Shown here piece by piece: positions 1-7,334 of a stretch of DNA of 43,714 nt. Location: NCBI RefSeq assembly GCF_001306115.1, contig NZ_LGCL01000007.1:1-43714 (forward strand). The letters are read 5' to 3'. Numbering within the stretch: the stretch's first letter is position 1; each line of letters opens with the position of its first letter. The translations under genes and the position numbers were made by a program. The notes under the pieces are model-generated. The model ran no database searches, was not told where the DNA came from, and saw only the letters and a program-made list of their open reading frames with translations. The stretch comes from Ornatilinea apprima. GTDB taxonomy: Bacteria > Chloroflexota > Anaerolineae > Anaerolineales > Anaerolineaceae.

Positions 1-38
1 AGCAGCGCTACCTGGTTCATTACATAGGGCTTAAACAC
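1..38 (-). CDS. IS1182-like transposase, N-terminal fragment (cut by window edge)
   Basis: Only about a dozen codons are inside the window. From a GTG at 38 the minus strand reads MFKPYVMNQVAL, which resembles the start of IS1182-type DDE transposases (an FKPY-x-MNQ-x-x-LLPPS pattern recalled from the family). An in-frame ATG at 62 would add eight residues but has AAAGGA directly against it, so the start is unresolved. The coding sequence runs off the left edge. The matching C-terminus is at the right edge on the same strand. Confidence 0.6.
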   Translation of the reverse strand, partial: MFKPYVMNQVAL

Positions 39-127
39 GGGGTGGGCTTGTTTTCTTCTCATTCCTTTATTGAATCATTGCTTTTTAAAAATGTAAAGGG
101 GCTGTCCTCTACTTTTTGGACAGCCCC
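1..127 (-). mobile_element. IS1182-like insertion sequence, 5' end only
   Basis: This is the transposase-start end of an insertion sequence that continues past the left edge. The outer boundary is placed at about 127, where a hairpin with a 13-bp stem (95-107 paired with 118-130) carries the terminal motif GGGGCTGTCC read inward on the minus strand. The right edge of the window holds the opposite end of an element starting with GGGGCTGTCT. The shared GGGGCTGTC ends and the fitting transposase ends suggest two copies of one IS. The hairpin with its T-run would also stop transcription. The exact boundary is inferred. Confidence 0.7.
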
Positions 128-131
128 TTTT
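95..131. terminator. Hairpin at IS end, bidirectional terminator
   Basis: A perfect 13-bp stem, AAAGGGGCTGTCC (95-107) with GGACAGCCCCTTT (118-130), has a 10-nt loop. The plus strand ends in TTTT and the minus strand also reads into a T-rich tract. It coincides with the IS terminus and would insulate neighbouring genes from transcription. Confidence 0.6.
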
Positions 132-181
132 GTATACCTGCTGTCTTGCTTTCTTAAAGTAATATATATCATTCATAATGT

Positions 182-221
182 AATATATAATTTACATAAT
201 GCAAGATTTATGTTATATATT
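182..221. promoter_or_regulatory. Operator-like palindrome with -10 for the XRE gene
   Basis: AATATATAA (182-190) pairs with TTATATATT (213-221), and inside it CATAA (195-199) pairs with TTATG (208-212), so the dyad is long and nearly symmetrical. A TATAAT (186-191) lies inside the left arm. No good -35 was found. The site sits 22 bp before the regulator start, a position typical of XRE autoregulation; binding is inferred. Confidence 0.5.
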
Positions 222-243
222 ATTTATGGACAAACAAGGTAAC

Positions 244-432
244 ATGAAATTACGACTGGCGCGAATTGAAAAGAATCTCAATCAGCAAGAGCTGGCTGAT
301 TTGGTAGAGGTGACGCGCCAGACAATCGGCTTGATTGAAAAGGGAAGCTATAATCCGACCCTGAATCTGTGCATCAAAATTGCTAAAGCGCTGGATCGGA
401 CCCTGGATGAATTGTTTTGGGAGGAGGATTAA
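244..432 (+). CDS. XRE-family HTH transcriptional regulator (62 aa)
   Basis: This is a compact Cro/CI-type DNA-binding protein that is almost only a helix-turn-helix. The HTH spans about residues 13-39 (NQQELADLV, then TRQTIGLIEKG, then NPT), followed by the usual fourth and fifth helices ending in LDELFW. It matches the short YgzD-like regulators found beside small membrane proteins in many bacteria. The start at 244 is preferred because of AAGG just upstream and because the domain begins at MKLRLAR; an ATG at 199 would lie in the upstream dyad. It is followed after 1 bp by a membrane protein gene, so the two are co-transcribed. GC content is visibly lower than in the rest of the window. Confidence 0.88.
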   Translation: MKLRLARIEKNLNQQELADLVEVTRQTIGLIEKGSYNPTLNLCIKIAKALDRTLDELFWEED

Positions 433-433
433 A

Positions 434-886
434 ATGCGAAAAAGCCCCTTTAACCTGGATGAACGAGAGCGAGATGTCTATAAAAATCTAATCGTCATTC
501 TCTATTTCATCACGTTGATTGTTCTGATCATTTTGCAGCTATACCGGCAGTTTGTTTTGCGACAGCCATCGGAGCAATGGGATGATATTGCTCTGTTAAT
601 TACTTTCAACGTGCTGCTTTTAATTGGGGGAGGGATATTTTTAAGTGGTCATGTCAATTTGAAAAGGATCAAGATGCGGTATCTGGTGATGGGTTACGCA
701 GCTTTTGTTTTGGTCGGATTACTTTTTACCATTTTCAAGTACACGGTCCTTTTGGGGCAGGCGATTACACTGCAGCATATCTGGAATTATTTGATCATCA
801 TTCTGCCGATCACCGCTATCCTGGTCTTGGGCTGGGGATTGCTGGGATATCTTGGGCACCAGCGAATGGAAAACAACCTCAAATAA
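434..886 (+). CDS. Four-helix membrane protein of unknown function (150 aa)
   Basis: I do not recognise the family. The protein has a short charged N-terminus and four hydrophobic segments at about residues 18-38, 54-76, 85-108 and 121-145, with a short polar tail ending in MENNLK. The start at 434 follows GGAGG (420-426) inside the end of the regulator gene, which suggests translational coupling. A longer reading from 380 would overlap the regulator and lacks such a site. Pairs of a tiny XRE regulator and a small multipass protein are common in Firmicutes, and the low GC and position next to an IS suggest transfer. The role is unknown; regulation by the neighbour is inferred. Confidence 0.75.
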   Translation: MRKSPFNLDERERDVYKNLIVILYFITLIVLIILQLYRQFVLRQPSEQWDDIALLITFNVLLLIGGGIFLSGHVNLKRIKMRYLVMGYAAFVLVGLLFTIFKYTVLLGQAITLQHIWNYLIIILPITAILVLGWGLLGYLGHQRMENNLK

Positions 887-903
887 CCAAAAAAGATGCA
901 ATA

Positions 904-942
904 AGGGATGTCCGGGTTGTCAGGCCGGGCATCCCTTTTTTT
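904..942 (+). terminator. Intrinsic terminator after XRE/membrane protein pair
   Basis: GGGATGTCCGG (905-915) pairs with CCGGGCATCCC (925-935), with one G-U pair, and is followed by seven T (936-942). It ends the two-gene unit. Confidence 0.85.
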
Positions 943-969
943 GTCGACCTCATTTTGTGGGATGGGAGG

Positions 970-1416
970 TTATTCTGCTTCGGGGGTTTCCATCACAACG
1001 ACGGTGATTGTGCCAACATCCACGGTTTGACCAGGCTGCAAATTCACCAAAATTTCGCTGCCGGTGCCCTTGTAGGCGGCAACGAGCGAATTTTCTCCGG
1101 CGGGGACGCTATTGAGAATGAAGCTGCCGTCTGCGGCAGTAAAGGTGGACGCGCCGGCCGGGATCCAATAGATTTCGGCCTGTGCCAGCGGGTTACCGCG
1201 CGCGTCGGTGACGCGCCCCTGCAGGGATCCCACTCCGCGCAAAATGCTGCCCGTGCTGCTGGAGAAAAAATTAATGGCGCCAAACAGCAAGGCCACCACG
1301 GCCAAAACAACAATCACAAGACGCAGGCGGCGTTTGCGAGTAACCGAATCGGGAGGCGGGCTTGCAGGCAGACCGTTCGCAAAATCCTTTAGAGAAGGGG
1401 AATTATCCAATGACAT
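970..1416 (-). CDS. Membrane-anchored carboxypeptidase-regulatory-like domain protein
   Basis: A 148-residue protein with a cytoplasmic proline-rich N-terminus, one transmembrane helix at about residues 32-50 (LRLVIVVLAVVALLFGAI) and an external beta-sandwich domain. The domain shows the usual signature of carboxypeptidase-regulatory-like folds: GRVTDARGNPLAQAEI, then AADGSFILNSVPAG and a final strand of valines. Such domains are structural modules on surface proteins. The gene follows the pilin gene by 17 bp in the same direction and has an AAGGAA ribosome site, so it is probably co-transcribed with it. It may anchor or assist the pilin-like protein; that is inference. Confidence 0.75.
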   Translation of the reverse strand: MSLDNSPSLKDFANGLPASPPPDSVTRKRRLRLVIVVLAVVALLFGAINFFSSSTGSILRGVGSLQGRVTDARGNPLAQAEIYWIPAGASTFTAADGSFILNSVPAGENSLVAAYKGTGSEILVNLQPGQTVDVGTITVVVMETPEAE

Positions 1417-1433
1417 CGTTATTCCTTTGGTGG

Positions 1434-2162
1434 CTATTGGATTGGGTTAATAGAAAAATCGTCCATGCAAACGGATGTTTTGTCCCAGGTTCGCAATCCA
1501 ACTCCGCCTGACATGTAGGTATTGTCGGTGAACGTCAGCACTTGCTGGCCATCAACAAAGGCGGTGTATGTATTGCCTTTAACATGAATTTCAACATCGC
1601 GGGGCACGCCTGTCCAGGTATACCCCGGCGGGCGGTTGAGTGCAATGGGTGGGTTAATTTCATTTCCATTCACCCATTTTCGCACCGCGAAGGCGCCGCC
1701 CAGTCCAGGGTCGTATTGGAAAATATAACCACTTGGCCGGTTATCGTAGTTTTGCAAACGGAAAAAGACCCCATACCCATCACCCGCGTTAAGAGTGGCG
1801 CCATCGATTTTGATTACATAATCGGAGGGGGCGTTTTGCTGCGAGCATTGGTTGAAGAGAAAGTTGGGGTAAGGATTGCTGGTATTACAAAGATTGCCGT
1901 TTTGAATATTCCAGCCCTGGTTTTGGCTTGATTGCCAGCCTTCCATACTTTCGAAGGCGGATTGGCAATACGCACTCTCGCACAATGCGGTTTCAACGCC
2001 CAGGGAGGTCAGGACAGTGCAGTACAATTCACGCGTGCTGACGCCCAGCAGGTTGAGAATTAATACCAAAATGACGACTGCCAGGGCAAGGATTAATGCA
2101 TATTCGGGGAATCCCTGCCCTGGGGCATGCTCTGGGAGTTTAATGGCTTTCCGCATTGGCAT
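1434..2162 (-). CDS. Flp-type pilin fused to a LamG/jelly-roll-like domain
   Basis: The N-terminus is a type IVb prepilin: a short leader ending G15, then QGFPEYALIL with the conserved Glu20 and Tyr21 (positions 5 and 6 of the mature form) and a hydrophobic helix to about residue 40. Ordinary Flp pilins stop near 60 residues, but this one continues for 200 more as a predicted secreted beta-sandwich. The tail has patterns of concanavalin/3-keto-disaccharide-hydrolase folds, such as GYGVFFRLQNYDN, RDVEIHVKGNTYTAFVDG and GGVGLRTW. Several cysteines between residues 48 and 90 may form disulfides. It is probably an adhesive minor pilin. No prepilin peptidase or assembly genes are nearby. An upstream ATG is possible, but the leader fits this start. 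Confidence 0.75.
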   Translation of the reverse strand: MPMRKAIKLPEHAPGQGFPEYALILALAVVILVLILNLLGVSTRELYCTVLTSLGVETALCESAYCQSAFESMEGWQSSQNQGWNIQNGNLCNTSNPYPNFLFNQCSQQNAPSDYVIKIDGATLNAGDGYGVFFRLQNYDNRPSGYIFQYDPGLGGAFAVRKWVNGNEINPPIALNRPPGYTWTGVPRDVEIHVKGNTYTAFVDGQQVLTFTDNTYMSGGVGLRTWDKTSVCMDDFSINPIQ

Positions 2163-2216
2163 AAGCCTTTCTCTGAGTGTTCTTGTTCTAATTCTACAAC
2201 AAGCGAACGTTGAAAT

Positions 2217-2480
2217 TTATTCCAAAATCTGGTTATAGGTACTGGCCAGGGCCTGTTTTTGGGCGCGGGTGAGGCGTTTGATGGAAACTTCGCGCTTCAT
2301 GGCTGCCGAGCGGTCGGGCAGAGATTCGAGGTAGACCAGGCGCACCGGGCCGTGCAGGCGGGTGTAGCGCGCGCCTTGGCCGCGGTTGTGCTGGCGCACG
2401 CGCCGCTCAGGGTCAGTGGTCCAGCCGGTGTAAAAAGAGCCATCGGCGCACTGCACAATGTAGCAGAAGTAACCGTTCAT
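2217..2480 (-). CDS. GIY-YIG nuclease-superfamily protein (UPF0213-like)
   Basis: An 87-residue single-domain protein with the GIY-YIG core: YIVQCADGSFYTGWT, then RRVRQHNRGQGARYT, and the later RLVYLE and REVSIKRLTRAQK helix. Length and sequence fit the stand-alone YhbQ/UPF0213 group, whose cellular role is not well settled. The ATG at 2480 overlaps the stop of the upstream gene (ATGA), which indicates translational coupling and decides the start; the open frame extends further upstream only as a shadow of that gene. Confidence 0.88.
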   Translation of the reverse strand: MNGYFCYIVQCADGSFYTGWTTDPERRVRQHNRGQGARYTRLHGPVRLVYLESLPDRSAAMKREVSIKRLTRAQKQALASTYNQILE

Positions 2481-3463
2481 TGGCCTTTGGGTTTGCGCTT
2501 GCCCAGCCCCAGCAGGCGGCCAAAGGACTGGCCGAGGGTGGGAATTTCGATTTTTTCGCTGGCGGGCAGGTATTCGCGGGTGCGGCGCGCACGCAGCCAA
2601 TCGGCGCGGGCGGTGCGGGCATCGTCCAGCCATGTTTCCAGGTCTGCGGCGCGCTCTTCGGCCAGCATGGCGCGTAGTTGAGACAGGGCGGCCAGGTAAT
2701 TATCGAGCACACGCAGGTTATTTTCTTTTTCCAGCAGCAGCGAAGCCGCCAGGGGTTGGGTTTCGGGCTGGGTTTGGAAAGGCAGGGTGGCCAGCGAGAA
2801 GGGGTAGCCGGCAAATTTTTGACCTTCCATCCAGCCGGGCTGGGTGGTAACGGCTTGCAGCAGGGCGGCCCCGGCCATCTGGGGTAGGGCGTATGAAGCG
2901 GCCAGCAAGCCGCTGATCTCATGCGGATCGGCAAACAAGGCCTGCGCGCCGAGCAGGGCGGCCAGGTCGGTGGCTAACTGCAGGGCGTCGCTGGAGGCGC
3001 TGGGCAGGGAGGAAATGGCGATGGTGCTGTCTTTGAAGAGGTCTTCGCGGGCGGATTCTTCGTCCAGAGGGTTCAGCTCAAGGTACTGCGGGTGCAAAGC
3101 GGGCACAAAGCTGAGGGCAAAGACATTGGCAGGCAGCAGGCGCGCGGCGGCGTTGAGGAAGGCGGCTGGCGACGAGGAGGTGTCGAGCAGCACGCATTCG
3201 GGTTTGAGGTCAGGGATGATCACTTCAATGGTTTCGATGGCCTGGGCGGCCGGTTGGCAGAGCACAATCACGTCCGCGCCGCGGGCGCTGTCGCGCAGCA
3301 GCAGGCGGGTTTCATCCACCGCGCCCATTTTCTCTGCGGGGGCGTGCAGGCCGGAATCGCGGTCATGCCCCACGCGGCGAAGCTGGTGAGTTTGTTTGCT
3401 TAAAGCCAGGCCGATGGAAAGGCCGATCTGGTTCAATCCAATGATGGTGAGCTGGATGGTCAT
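2477..3463 (-). CDS. Prephenate-dehydrogenase-like NAD(P)-binding protein
   Basis: A 328-residue protein with an N-terminal Rossmann fold (IIGLNQIGLSIGLAL at about residues 8-22, where the usual GxGxxG has Asn at the third position) and a helical C-terminal dimerisation domain, as in TyrA-type dehydrogenases. A segment HPQYLELNPLDEE in the middle replaces the usual HPMAG loop, so substrate binding may differ. The C-terminal 60 residues are charged and not typical. It lies 8 bp after the M50 protease gene and overlaps the GIY-YIG gene. No other aromatic-biosynthesis genes are near, so a role in tyrosine synthesis is uncertain. Confidence 0.7.
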   Translation of the reverse strand: MTIQLTIIGLNQIGLSIGLALSKQTHQLRRVGHDRDSGLHAPAEKMGAVDETRLLLRDSARGADVIVLCQPAAQAIETIEVIIPDLKPECVLLDTSSSPAAFLNAAARLLPANVFALSFVPALHPQYLELNPLDEESAREDLFKDSTIAISSLPSASSDALQLATDLAALLGAQALFADPHEISGLLAASYALPQMAGAALLQAVTTQPGWMEGQKFAGYPFSLATLPFQTQPETQPLAASLLLEKENNLRVLDNYLAALSQLRAMLAEERAADLETWLDDARTARADWLRARRTREYLPASEKIEIPTLGQSFGRLLGLGKRKPKGQ

Positions 3464-3471
3464 GGTATCTC

Positions 3472-4113
3472 CTATATGCCGATGAGGAGGCCGCGCAAGG
3501 CGTAGAGCGCCGGGGTTAGAATCCAGGCGAACAGGTCAATGCCGATGATGGGCAGCACAAAAACGATGGCGAGTAGAATGATGGGACCGTAGGGACGGAT
3601 GGTTTCGAGGGCGCGCGCCCAGCGCGGCGGGAAGAGGTATTCGGCCATTTTGTCGCCATCGAGGGGGGCGAGCGGGATTAAATTGAAGAGCAACAGCAGC
3701 AAATTGATGCTGATGAAGTCCCATAAGAAGCTGTAGAGGGTGGGGAACATGCCGGTGGGGTAGCGCAGCGGAACCAGACCCAGGCGCAGGGGAATGGCGG
3801 CCAGGATGGCCAGCAGCAGGTTGGAAAGCGGGCCGGCGAAGGAAACCCACATCACCGCGGAGGGAGAGCGGCGGCGCAGGGCGTAGGGGTTGATGGGCAC
3901 GGGGCGCGCCCAGCCAAAGCCCGCCATCAACAGCATGAGGGTGCCCATCAGGTCGAGGTGGGCGGCCGGGTTGAGGGTGAGGCGCCCGTTGAGGCGCGGG
4001 GTGTCATCGCCGAACTGGTTGGCCGTCCAGGCGTGGGAAAATTCGTGAATGGTGAACGCAATCACGAGGGTGATGATGCGGGATAGAAGTGTGGGAACAC
4101 TCAAGCCGAACAT
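3472..4113 (-). CDS. Site-2-protease-family (M50) membrane metalloprotease
   Basis: A 213-residue multipass protein. It has the zinc motif HEFSH (His23, Glu24, His27) in the first transmembrane segment, the conserved [10 protein letters not shown] loop (about residues 67-76) and the second-metal-site motif PLDGDK (Asp152) in a later helix. It matches the short, PDZ-less M50 group widespread in bacteria. These enzymes cleave substrates inside the membrane; the target is unknown. It is the first gene of a minus-strand operon with the two genes above, and its promoter is divergent with that of the DUF951 gene. Confidence 0.9.
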   Translation of the reverse strand: MFGLSVPTLLSRIITLVIAFTIHEFSHAWTANQFGDDTPRLNGRLTLNPAAHLDLMGTLMLLMAGFGWARPVPINPYALRRRSPSAVMWVSFAGPLSNLLLAILAAIPLRLGLVPLRYPTGMFPTLYSFLWDFISINLLLLLFNLIPLAPLDGDKMAEYLFPPRWARALETIRPYGPIILLAIVFVLPIIGIDLFAWILTPALYALRGLLIGI

Positions 4114-4175
4114 AGGTCAGGTCTCCTCGCTCAAACCAACCGCGCTTGGGTTGTTTAAGCGGTGAAAAGCGGTCA

Positions 4176-4211
4176 TTTTCCTGATTATAACATGGGTGGT
4201 ATAATGATTTC
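4176..4211. promoter_or_regulatory. Divergent extended -10 promoters (M50 and DUF951)
   Basis: On the plus strand TGG-TATAAT (4197-4205) lies 6 nt before the GTG at 4212. On the minus strand TGT-TATAAT ends at 4184 (TATAAT 4189-4184), pointing at the M50 gene. Both are extended -10 elements of form TGnTATAAT with weak -35 regions. The two core elements are about 10 bp apart, so RNA polymerase probably cannot occupy both at once. Confidence 0.65.
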
Positions 4212-4421
4212 GTGCTGCCCGACCTAAGGTTAGACGACATTGTGCAACTTCGTAAGCCACATCCCTGCGGGGGGACAGAGTGGAAGGTGGTGCGTTTGGG
4301 GGCGGATATTGGTCTGGAGTGCTGCACCTGCCAGCGCCGCGTGCTGATTTCACGGCGAGAACTGGCGCGCAGATTGAAGGTTATCCAACCGCGAGGTGAT
4401 CATGATTCATCTACAGCCTGA
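4212..4421 (+). CDS. DUF951 family protein (69 aa), probably leaderless mRNA
   Basis: This small protein matches DUF951 (YyzM-like), with the hallmark DIVQLRKPHPCGGTEW, then VVRLGADIGLECCTC and the basic end RRELARRLKVI. The function is unknown; the cysteines at about 19, 37, 38 and 40 could bind metal. The GTG start at 4212 has no ribosome-binding site and lies about 7 nt after the TATAAT at 4200-4205, so the transcript may begin at the start codon. The 3' end overlaps the next gene by about 20 bp, which implies coupled expression with the glycosyltransferase. Confidence 0.82.
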   Translation: MLPDLRLDDIVQLRKPHPCGGTEWKVVRLGADIGLECCTCQRRVLISRRELARRLKVIQPRGDHDSSTA

Positions 4422-5550
4422 CCAGCCACGCATTGTGTTTCTGTTTTCCGATACGGGAGGCGGACACCGCAGCGCGTCAGAAGCGATTATCGAAGCCATT
4501 CAACTGGAATATCCCAACCAATTTACCACCGAGATGGTGGATATCTTTTTGCAATACGCGCCGTCGCCGTTTAATCTCGCGCCGCGCGTGTACCCGCCGC
4601 TGTCGCGCATGCCGGATGTGTGGAAGTTTGGCTACCAGATCAGCGATGGGCCGCGGCGCGCCAACATGGTGTATAACGCCATCTGGCCGTATGTGCGCCG
4701 CTCGATTCACCGCCTGATCCATGAAAACCCGTGCGATTTGATCGTGTCGGTGCATCCGCTGATCAACGCGCCGGTGCTGCGCGCGCTGCGCAAGGAGACA
4801 GTTCCGTATATCACCGTGGTGACGGACATGGTCTCAACCCACGCGGCGTGGTACAACCCGAACGCCGACCTGGTGATTGTGCCGACCGAAGCCGCCAAAG
4901 AACGCGCGGTGAAGGTGGGCGTGGCGGTTGAAAAAGTGCAGGTGGTGGGGCTGCCGGTAGCAGACCGTTTTTGCCAGCCGGTGGGCGACAAGCTGGCGCT
5001 GCGCGAGCAGTTGGGCTGGCCGCAAGACCGGCCGGTGGTGCTGCTGGTGGGCGGCGGCGAGGGCATGGGGCCGCTGGAGCAGGTGGCGCGGGCGATTGAG
5101 AAGCGCAGCCCCAACGCGGCGTTGGTGGTGATCACCGGGCGCAACCGCAAGCTGAAAGCCACTCTGGAAGCGCATAAATGGAGCATCCCTACCTTTGTGT
5201 ATGGCTTTGTGCGCGATATGCCGGACTTTATGCGCGCCGCCGATATTCTGGTGAGCAAGGCCGGGCCGGGCACCATCTGCGAGGCCTTTATCGCCGGGCT
5301 GCCGATTATTCTGTACAGCAAGATGCCGGGGCAGGAAGACGGCAATGTAACCTATGTGGTACAACAGGGCGCGGGCATTTGGGCGCCGGAACCGAACCAG
5401 GTGGCAGACGCGGTGTGCCGCTGGATTGAGTCGCCGGAAGAGCGCGAGAAGGCCGCGCAAAACTGCCTGCGTGTGGCGCGGCCCGACGCGGCGCGCCAGA
5501 TCGCGCGCATTCTGGCCAGCGCGGCCAGAAAAAAACAACAGGGTGGGTAG
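4402..5550 (+). CDS. GT28-type diacylglycerol glycosyltransferase-like (MGDG synthase family)
   Basis: A 382-residue GT-B enzyme. The N-terminal half has the acceptor-domain motif FSDTGGGHRSASEAI (about residues 15-29), typical of monogalactosyl/monoglucosyl-diacylglycerol synthases. The C-terminal half has the donor-binding motif SKAGPGTICEAF and IILYSKMPGQE. These enzymes transfer a sugar from UDP-sugar to diacylglycerol at the inner face of the membrane, producing glycolipids. MurG is related, but the GGGHRSA start favours the glycolipid group. The start is at ATG 4402, with GTG 4396 as an alternative. The sugar specificity cannot be read. Confidence 0.85.
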   Translation: MIHLQPDQPRIVFLFSDTGGGHRSASEAIIEAIQLEYPNQFTTEMVDIFLQYAPSPFNLAPRVYPPLSRMPDVWKFGYQISDGPRRANMVYNAIWPYVRRSIHRLIHENPCDLIVSVHPLINAPVLRALRKETVPYITVVTDMVSTHAAWYNPNADLVIVPTEAAKERAVKVGVAVEKVQVVGLPVADRFCQPVGDKLALREQLGWPQDRPVVLLVGGGEGMGPLEQVARAIEKRSPNAALVVITGRNRKLKATLEAHKWSIPTFVYGFVRDMPDFMRAADILVSKAGPGTICEAFIAGLPIILYSKMPGQEDGNVTYVVQQGAGIWAPEPNQVADAVCRWIESPEEREKAAQNCLRVARPDAARQIARILASAARKKQQGG

Positions 5551-5557
5551 CGATTTC

Positions 5558-5592
5558 TTGCTCTTCAGATTTGGGTACCTTATAATTTCAAC
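5558..5592 (+). promoter_or_regulatory. Promoter of tsaE operon, leaderless
   Basis: TTGCTC (5558-5563), a 17-bp spacer and a perfect TATAAT (5581-5586). The expected transcription start, 7 nt downstream, is the A of the tsaE ATG at 5593. No ribosome-binding site precedes that ATG, so the mRNA is probably leaderless. Confidence 0.75.
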
Positions 5593-6087
5593 ATGCCAAT
5601 CCTTTCTCCCAACGCGCTCGAATTTTTCAGCCGCAGCCCCGAGCAGACGCGGCGTCTGGGCGCGCGTCTGGGCGCGCTGCTCTCGGCGGGCGATGTGGTT
5701 TGCCTTTCGGGAGACCTGGGCTCGGGCAAGACCACCTTTGTGAAGGGAATCGCCCAGGGGTGGGGGTCGCTGGACGCGGTAACCAGCCCGACCTTTGTGC
5801 TGGTGAATTATTACAGCCGCCCGCAGGGTGAGACGCTGTATCACCTGGACGCGTACCGCCTGGAGGGCGCGGAAGAGGCCGAGGCGTTGGACATGGATTG
5901 GATGCTGGACAGCGGCGCGCTGGTGGTGGAATGGCCGGAACGGATTAAGAGCGCGCTGCCAGCCGACTGCCTGTGGGTGCATTTGAGCTATATTGATGAT
6001 TTGCAGCGCGGCATGGTGTTCAAAGCGGAAGGAAATCGATACAACACGCTGCTGGCGGACTTTCGCCGGCAGGCGTTTGGAGGTTAA
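5593..6087 (+). CDS. tsaE: tRNA threonylcarbamoyladenosine biosynthesis ATPase TsaE
   Basis: A 164-residue P-loop protein needed, with TsaB and TsaD, to transfer the threonylcarbamoyl group to A37 of ANN-decoding tRNAs. It has Walker A GDLGSGKTT (residues 40-48), the switch motif VTSPTFVLVNYY, HLDAYRLEG and the EWPERI loop. The length is normal. The adjacent gene is tsaB, the usual partner, and rimI follows, the common bacterial order. TsaD is not in the window. The gene begins almost at its predicted transcription start. Confidence 0.96.
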   Translation: MPILSPNALEFFSRSPEQTRRLGARLGALLSAGDVVCLSGDLGSGKTTFVKGIAQGWGSLDAVTSPTFVLVNYYSRPQGETLYHLDAYRLEGAEEAEALDMDWMLDSGALVVEWPERIKSALPADCLWVHLSYIDDLQRGMVFKAEGNRYNTLLADFRRQAFGG

Positions 6088-6089
6088 GC

Positions 6090-6770
6090 ATGCTGTTAGC
6101 GGTAGACACGTCTACCCAGTGGACCGGGTTGGCGCTTTATGAAGAAAATCAGGTAGTGGGTGAGATGATCTGGAACACCCGCAACCATCACACGGTCGAA
6201 ATGGCGCCCGCCATTCGTTCGCTGCTTAACCGCTGCGGGGTCGAAACGCAAGACCTGAAAGCCCTGGCGGTGGCGCTGGGGCCGGGCTCGTTTACCAGTC
6301 TGCGGATTGGGCTGGCTGTGGCGAAAGGCATGGCGCTGGCGCTGCACATTCCGATGATTGGCATTCCCACCCTGGACTTTTTAGCCGCCGCCCAGCCGGG
6401 CAGCGAAGATCCGCTGGCGTGCATTCTGCGCGCGGGGCGGGGCCGCTTCGCGCTGCAGTGGTATGGTTTTATGAAAGGAAAGTGGCGGGCGCAGGGCGAT
6501 TTGCAGGTGATTGAGAAGGCCAACCTGGCAGAGGCGTTTCCACCGCACAAGGCGCTGGTGGCGGGCGAGTTGAGCGCGCTGGAGCGGCAGTCGCTGGCGC
6601 GCAAGTGCAAGCAGTTAGAGCTGGCCGACCCGGCGCGCAGCGCGCGGCGGCCGGCCTACCTGGCGCAGCTGGCCTGGGCGCGCTACGAAGCCAAGCAATT
6701 CGACGAACCGGTTTCGCTGGCGCCCATTTATCTGCATGTGGTGCCGGGCTCGGTGCCAGCCGAGGCCTGA
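6090..6770 (+). CDS. tsaB: tRNA threonylcarbamoyladenosine biosynthesis protein TsaB
   Basis: A 226-residue member of the ASKHA fold (YeaZ) that scaffolds TsaD and TsaE in t6A formation. The N-terminus LLAVDTSTQWTGLALY and the motif ALGPGSFTSLRIGLAVAKG (about residues 63-81) are diagnostic, and PMIGIPTLDFLA follows. TsaB is not itself catalytic. A clear GGAGG sits just before the ATG, overlapping the end of tsaE, so translation is coupled. The C-terminal region (about 120-226) is more variable, as is usual. Confidence 0.96.
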   Translation: MLLAVDTSTQWTGLALYEENQVVGEMIWNTRNHHTVEMAPAIRSLLNRCGVETQDLKALAVALGPGSFTSLRIGLAVAKGMALALHIPMIGIPTLDFLAAAQPGSEDPLACILRAGRGRFALQWYGFMKGKWRAQGDLQVIEKANLAEAFPPHKALVAGELSALERQSLARKCKQLELADPARSARRPAYLAQLAWARYEAKQFDEPVSLAPIYLHVVPGSVPAEA

Positions 6771-6801
6771 AGCGTGACCCCACCCCATCAGGATGCCTGA
6801 A

Positions 6802-7302
6802 ATGGAAGAATCCCAACTGCTCATCCGGCGCATGCAGGAAGCGGACATTCCGCAGGTGCATGAAATTGACACCCTTTCGTTGAGCCTGCCGTGGTCTGAA
6901 CGCTCTTATCGCTTTGAAGTGTGCGAGAACCGCGCCGCGCGTCCGTGGGTAGCAGAAGCAACCCTGCCCGACGGCAGCCGCAAACTGGCGGCCATGCTGG
7001 TTTTGTGGCTGATTTTGGATGAGGCGCACATTGCCACAGTGGCGGTGCACCCCGATTACCGCCGCAAGGGGATTGGCCTGCGCCTGACGGCGCACGCCCT
7101 GGCCGACGCAGCTCAAAACGGCGCGAAAACCGCGTATTTGGAAGTGCGCGCGGGAAACTTCTCGGCGCAGGAGCTGTACCAGAAGCTGGGTTTTCGCGTG
7201 GAGGGTGTTCGTCCGCGCTATTACCGCGACAATCACGAAGACGCGCTGCTAATGGCGCTGGAAAACCTGAACGCCGAGGCGCTGCAGGCGCTGGCCGGTT
7301 AA
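6802..7302 (+). CDS. rimI: RimI-like N-alpha-acetyltransferase (GNAT)
   Basis: A 166-residue GNAT protein. The acetyl-CoA site is in VAVHPDYRRKGIG (about 80-92), with the general base Glu114 in YLEVR and Tyr126 in ELYQKLGF, as in RimI, which acetylates the N-terminal alanine of ribosomal protein bS18. Its place after tsaE and tsaB is the classic bacterial arrangement. I chose ATG 6802 because AGGA (6790-6793) lies 8 nt upstream; ATG 6793 overlaps that site. The acceptor protein is inferred from family and context. Confidence 0.9.
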   Translation: MEESQLLIRRMQEADIPQVHEIDTLSLSLPWSERSYRFEVCENRAARPWVAEATLPDGSRKLAAMLVLWLILDEAHIATVAVHPDYRRKGIGLRLTAHALADAAQNGAKTAYLEVRAGNFSAQELYQKLGFRVEGVRPRYYRDNHEDALLMALENLNAEALQALAG

Positions 7303-7334
7303 AGAATTGAATCCATTCAGACAGCCTGGCTTCT

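Noticed and set aside
42..242. Open frame on the plus strand at the left edge
   Set aside because: It runs antisense through the transposase start and then through the IS terminal hairpin and the operator region.
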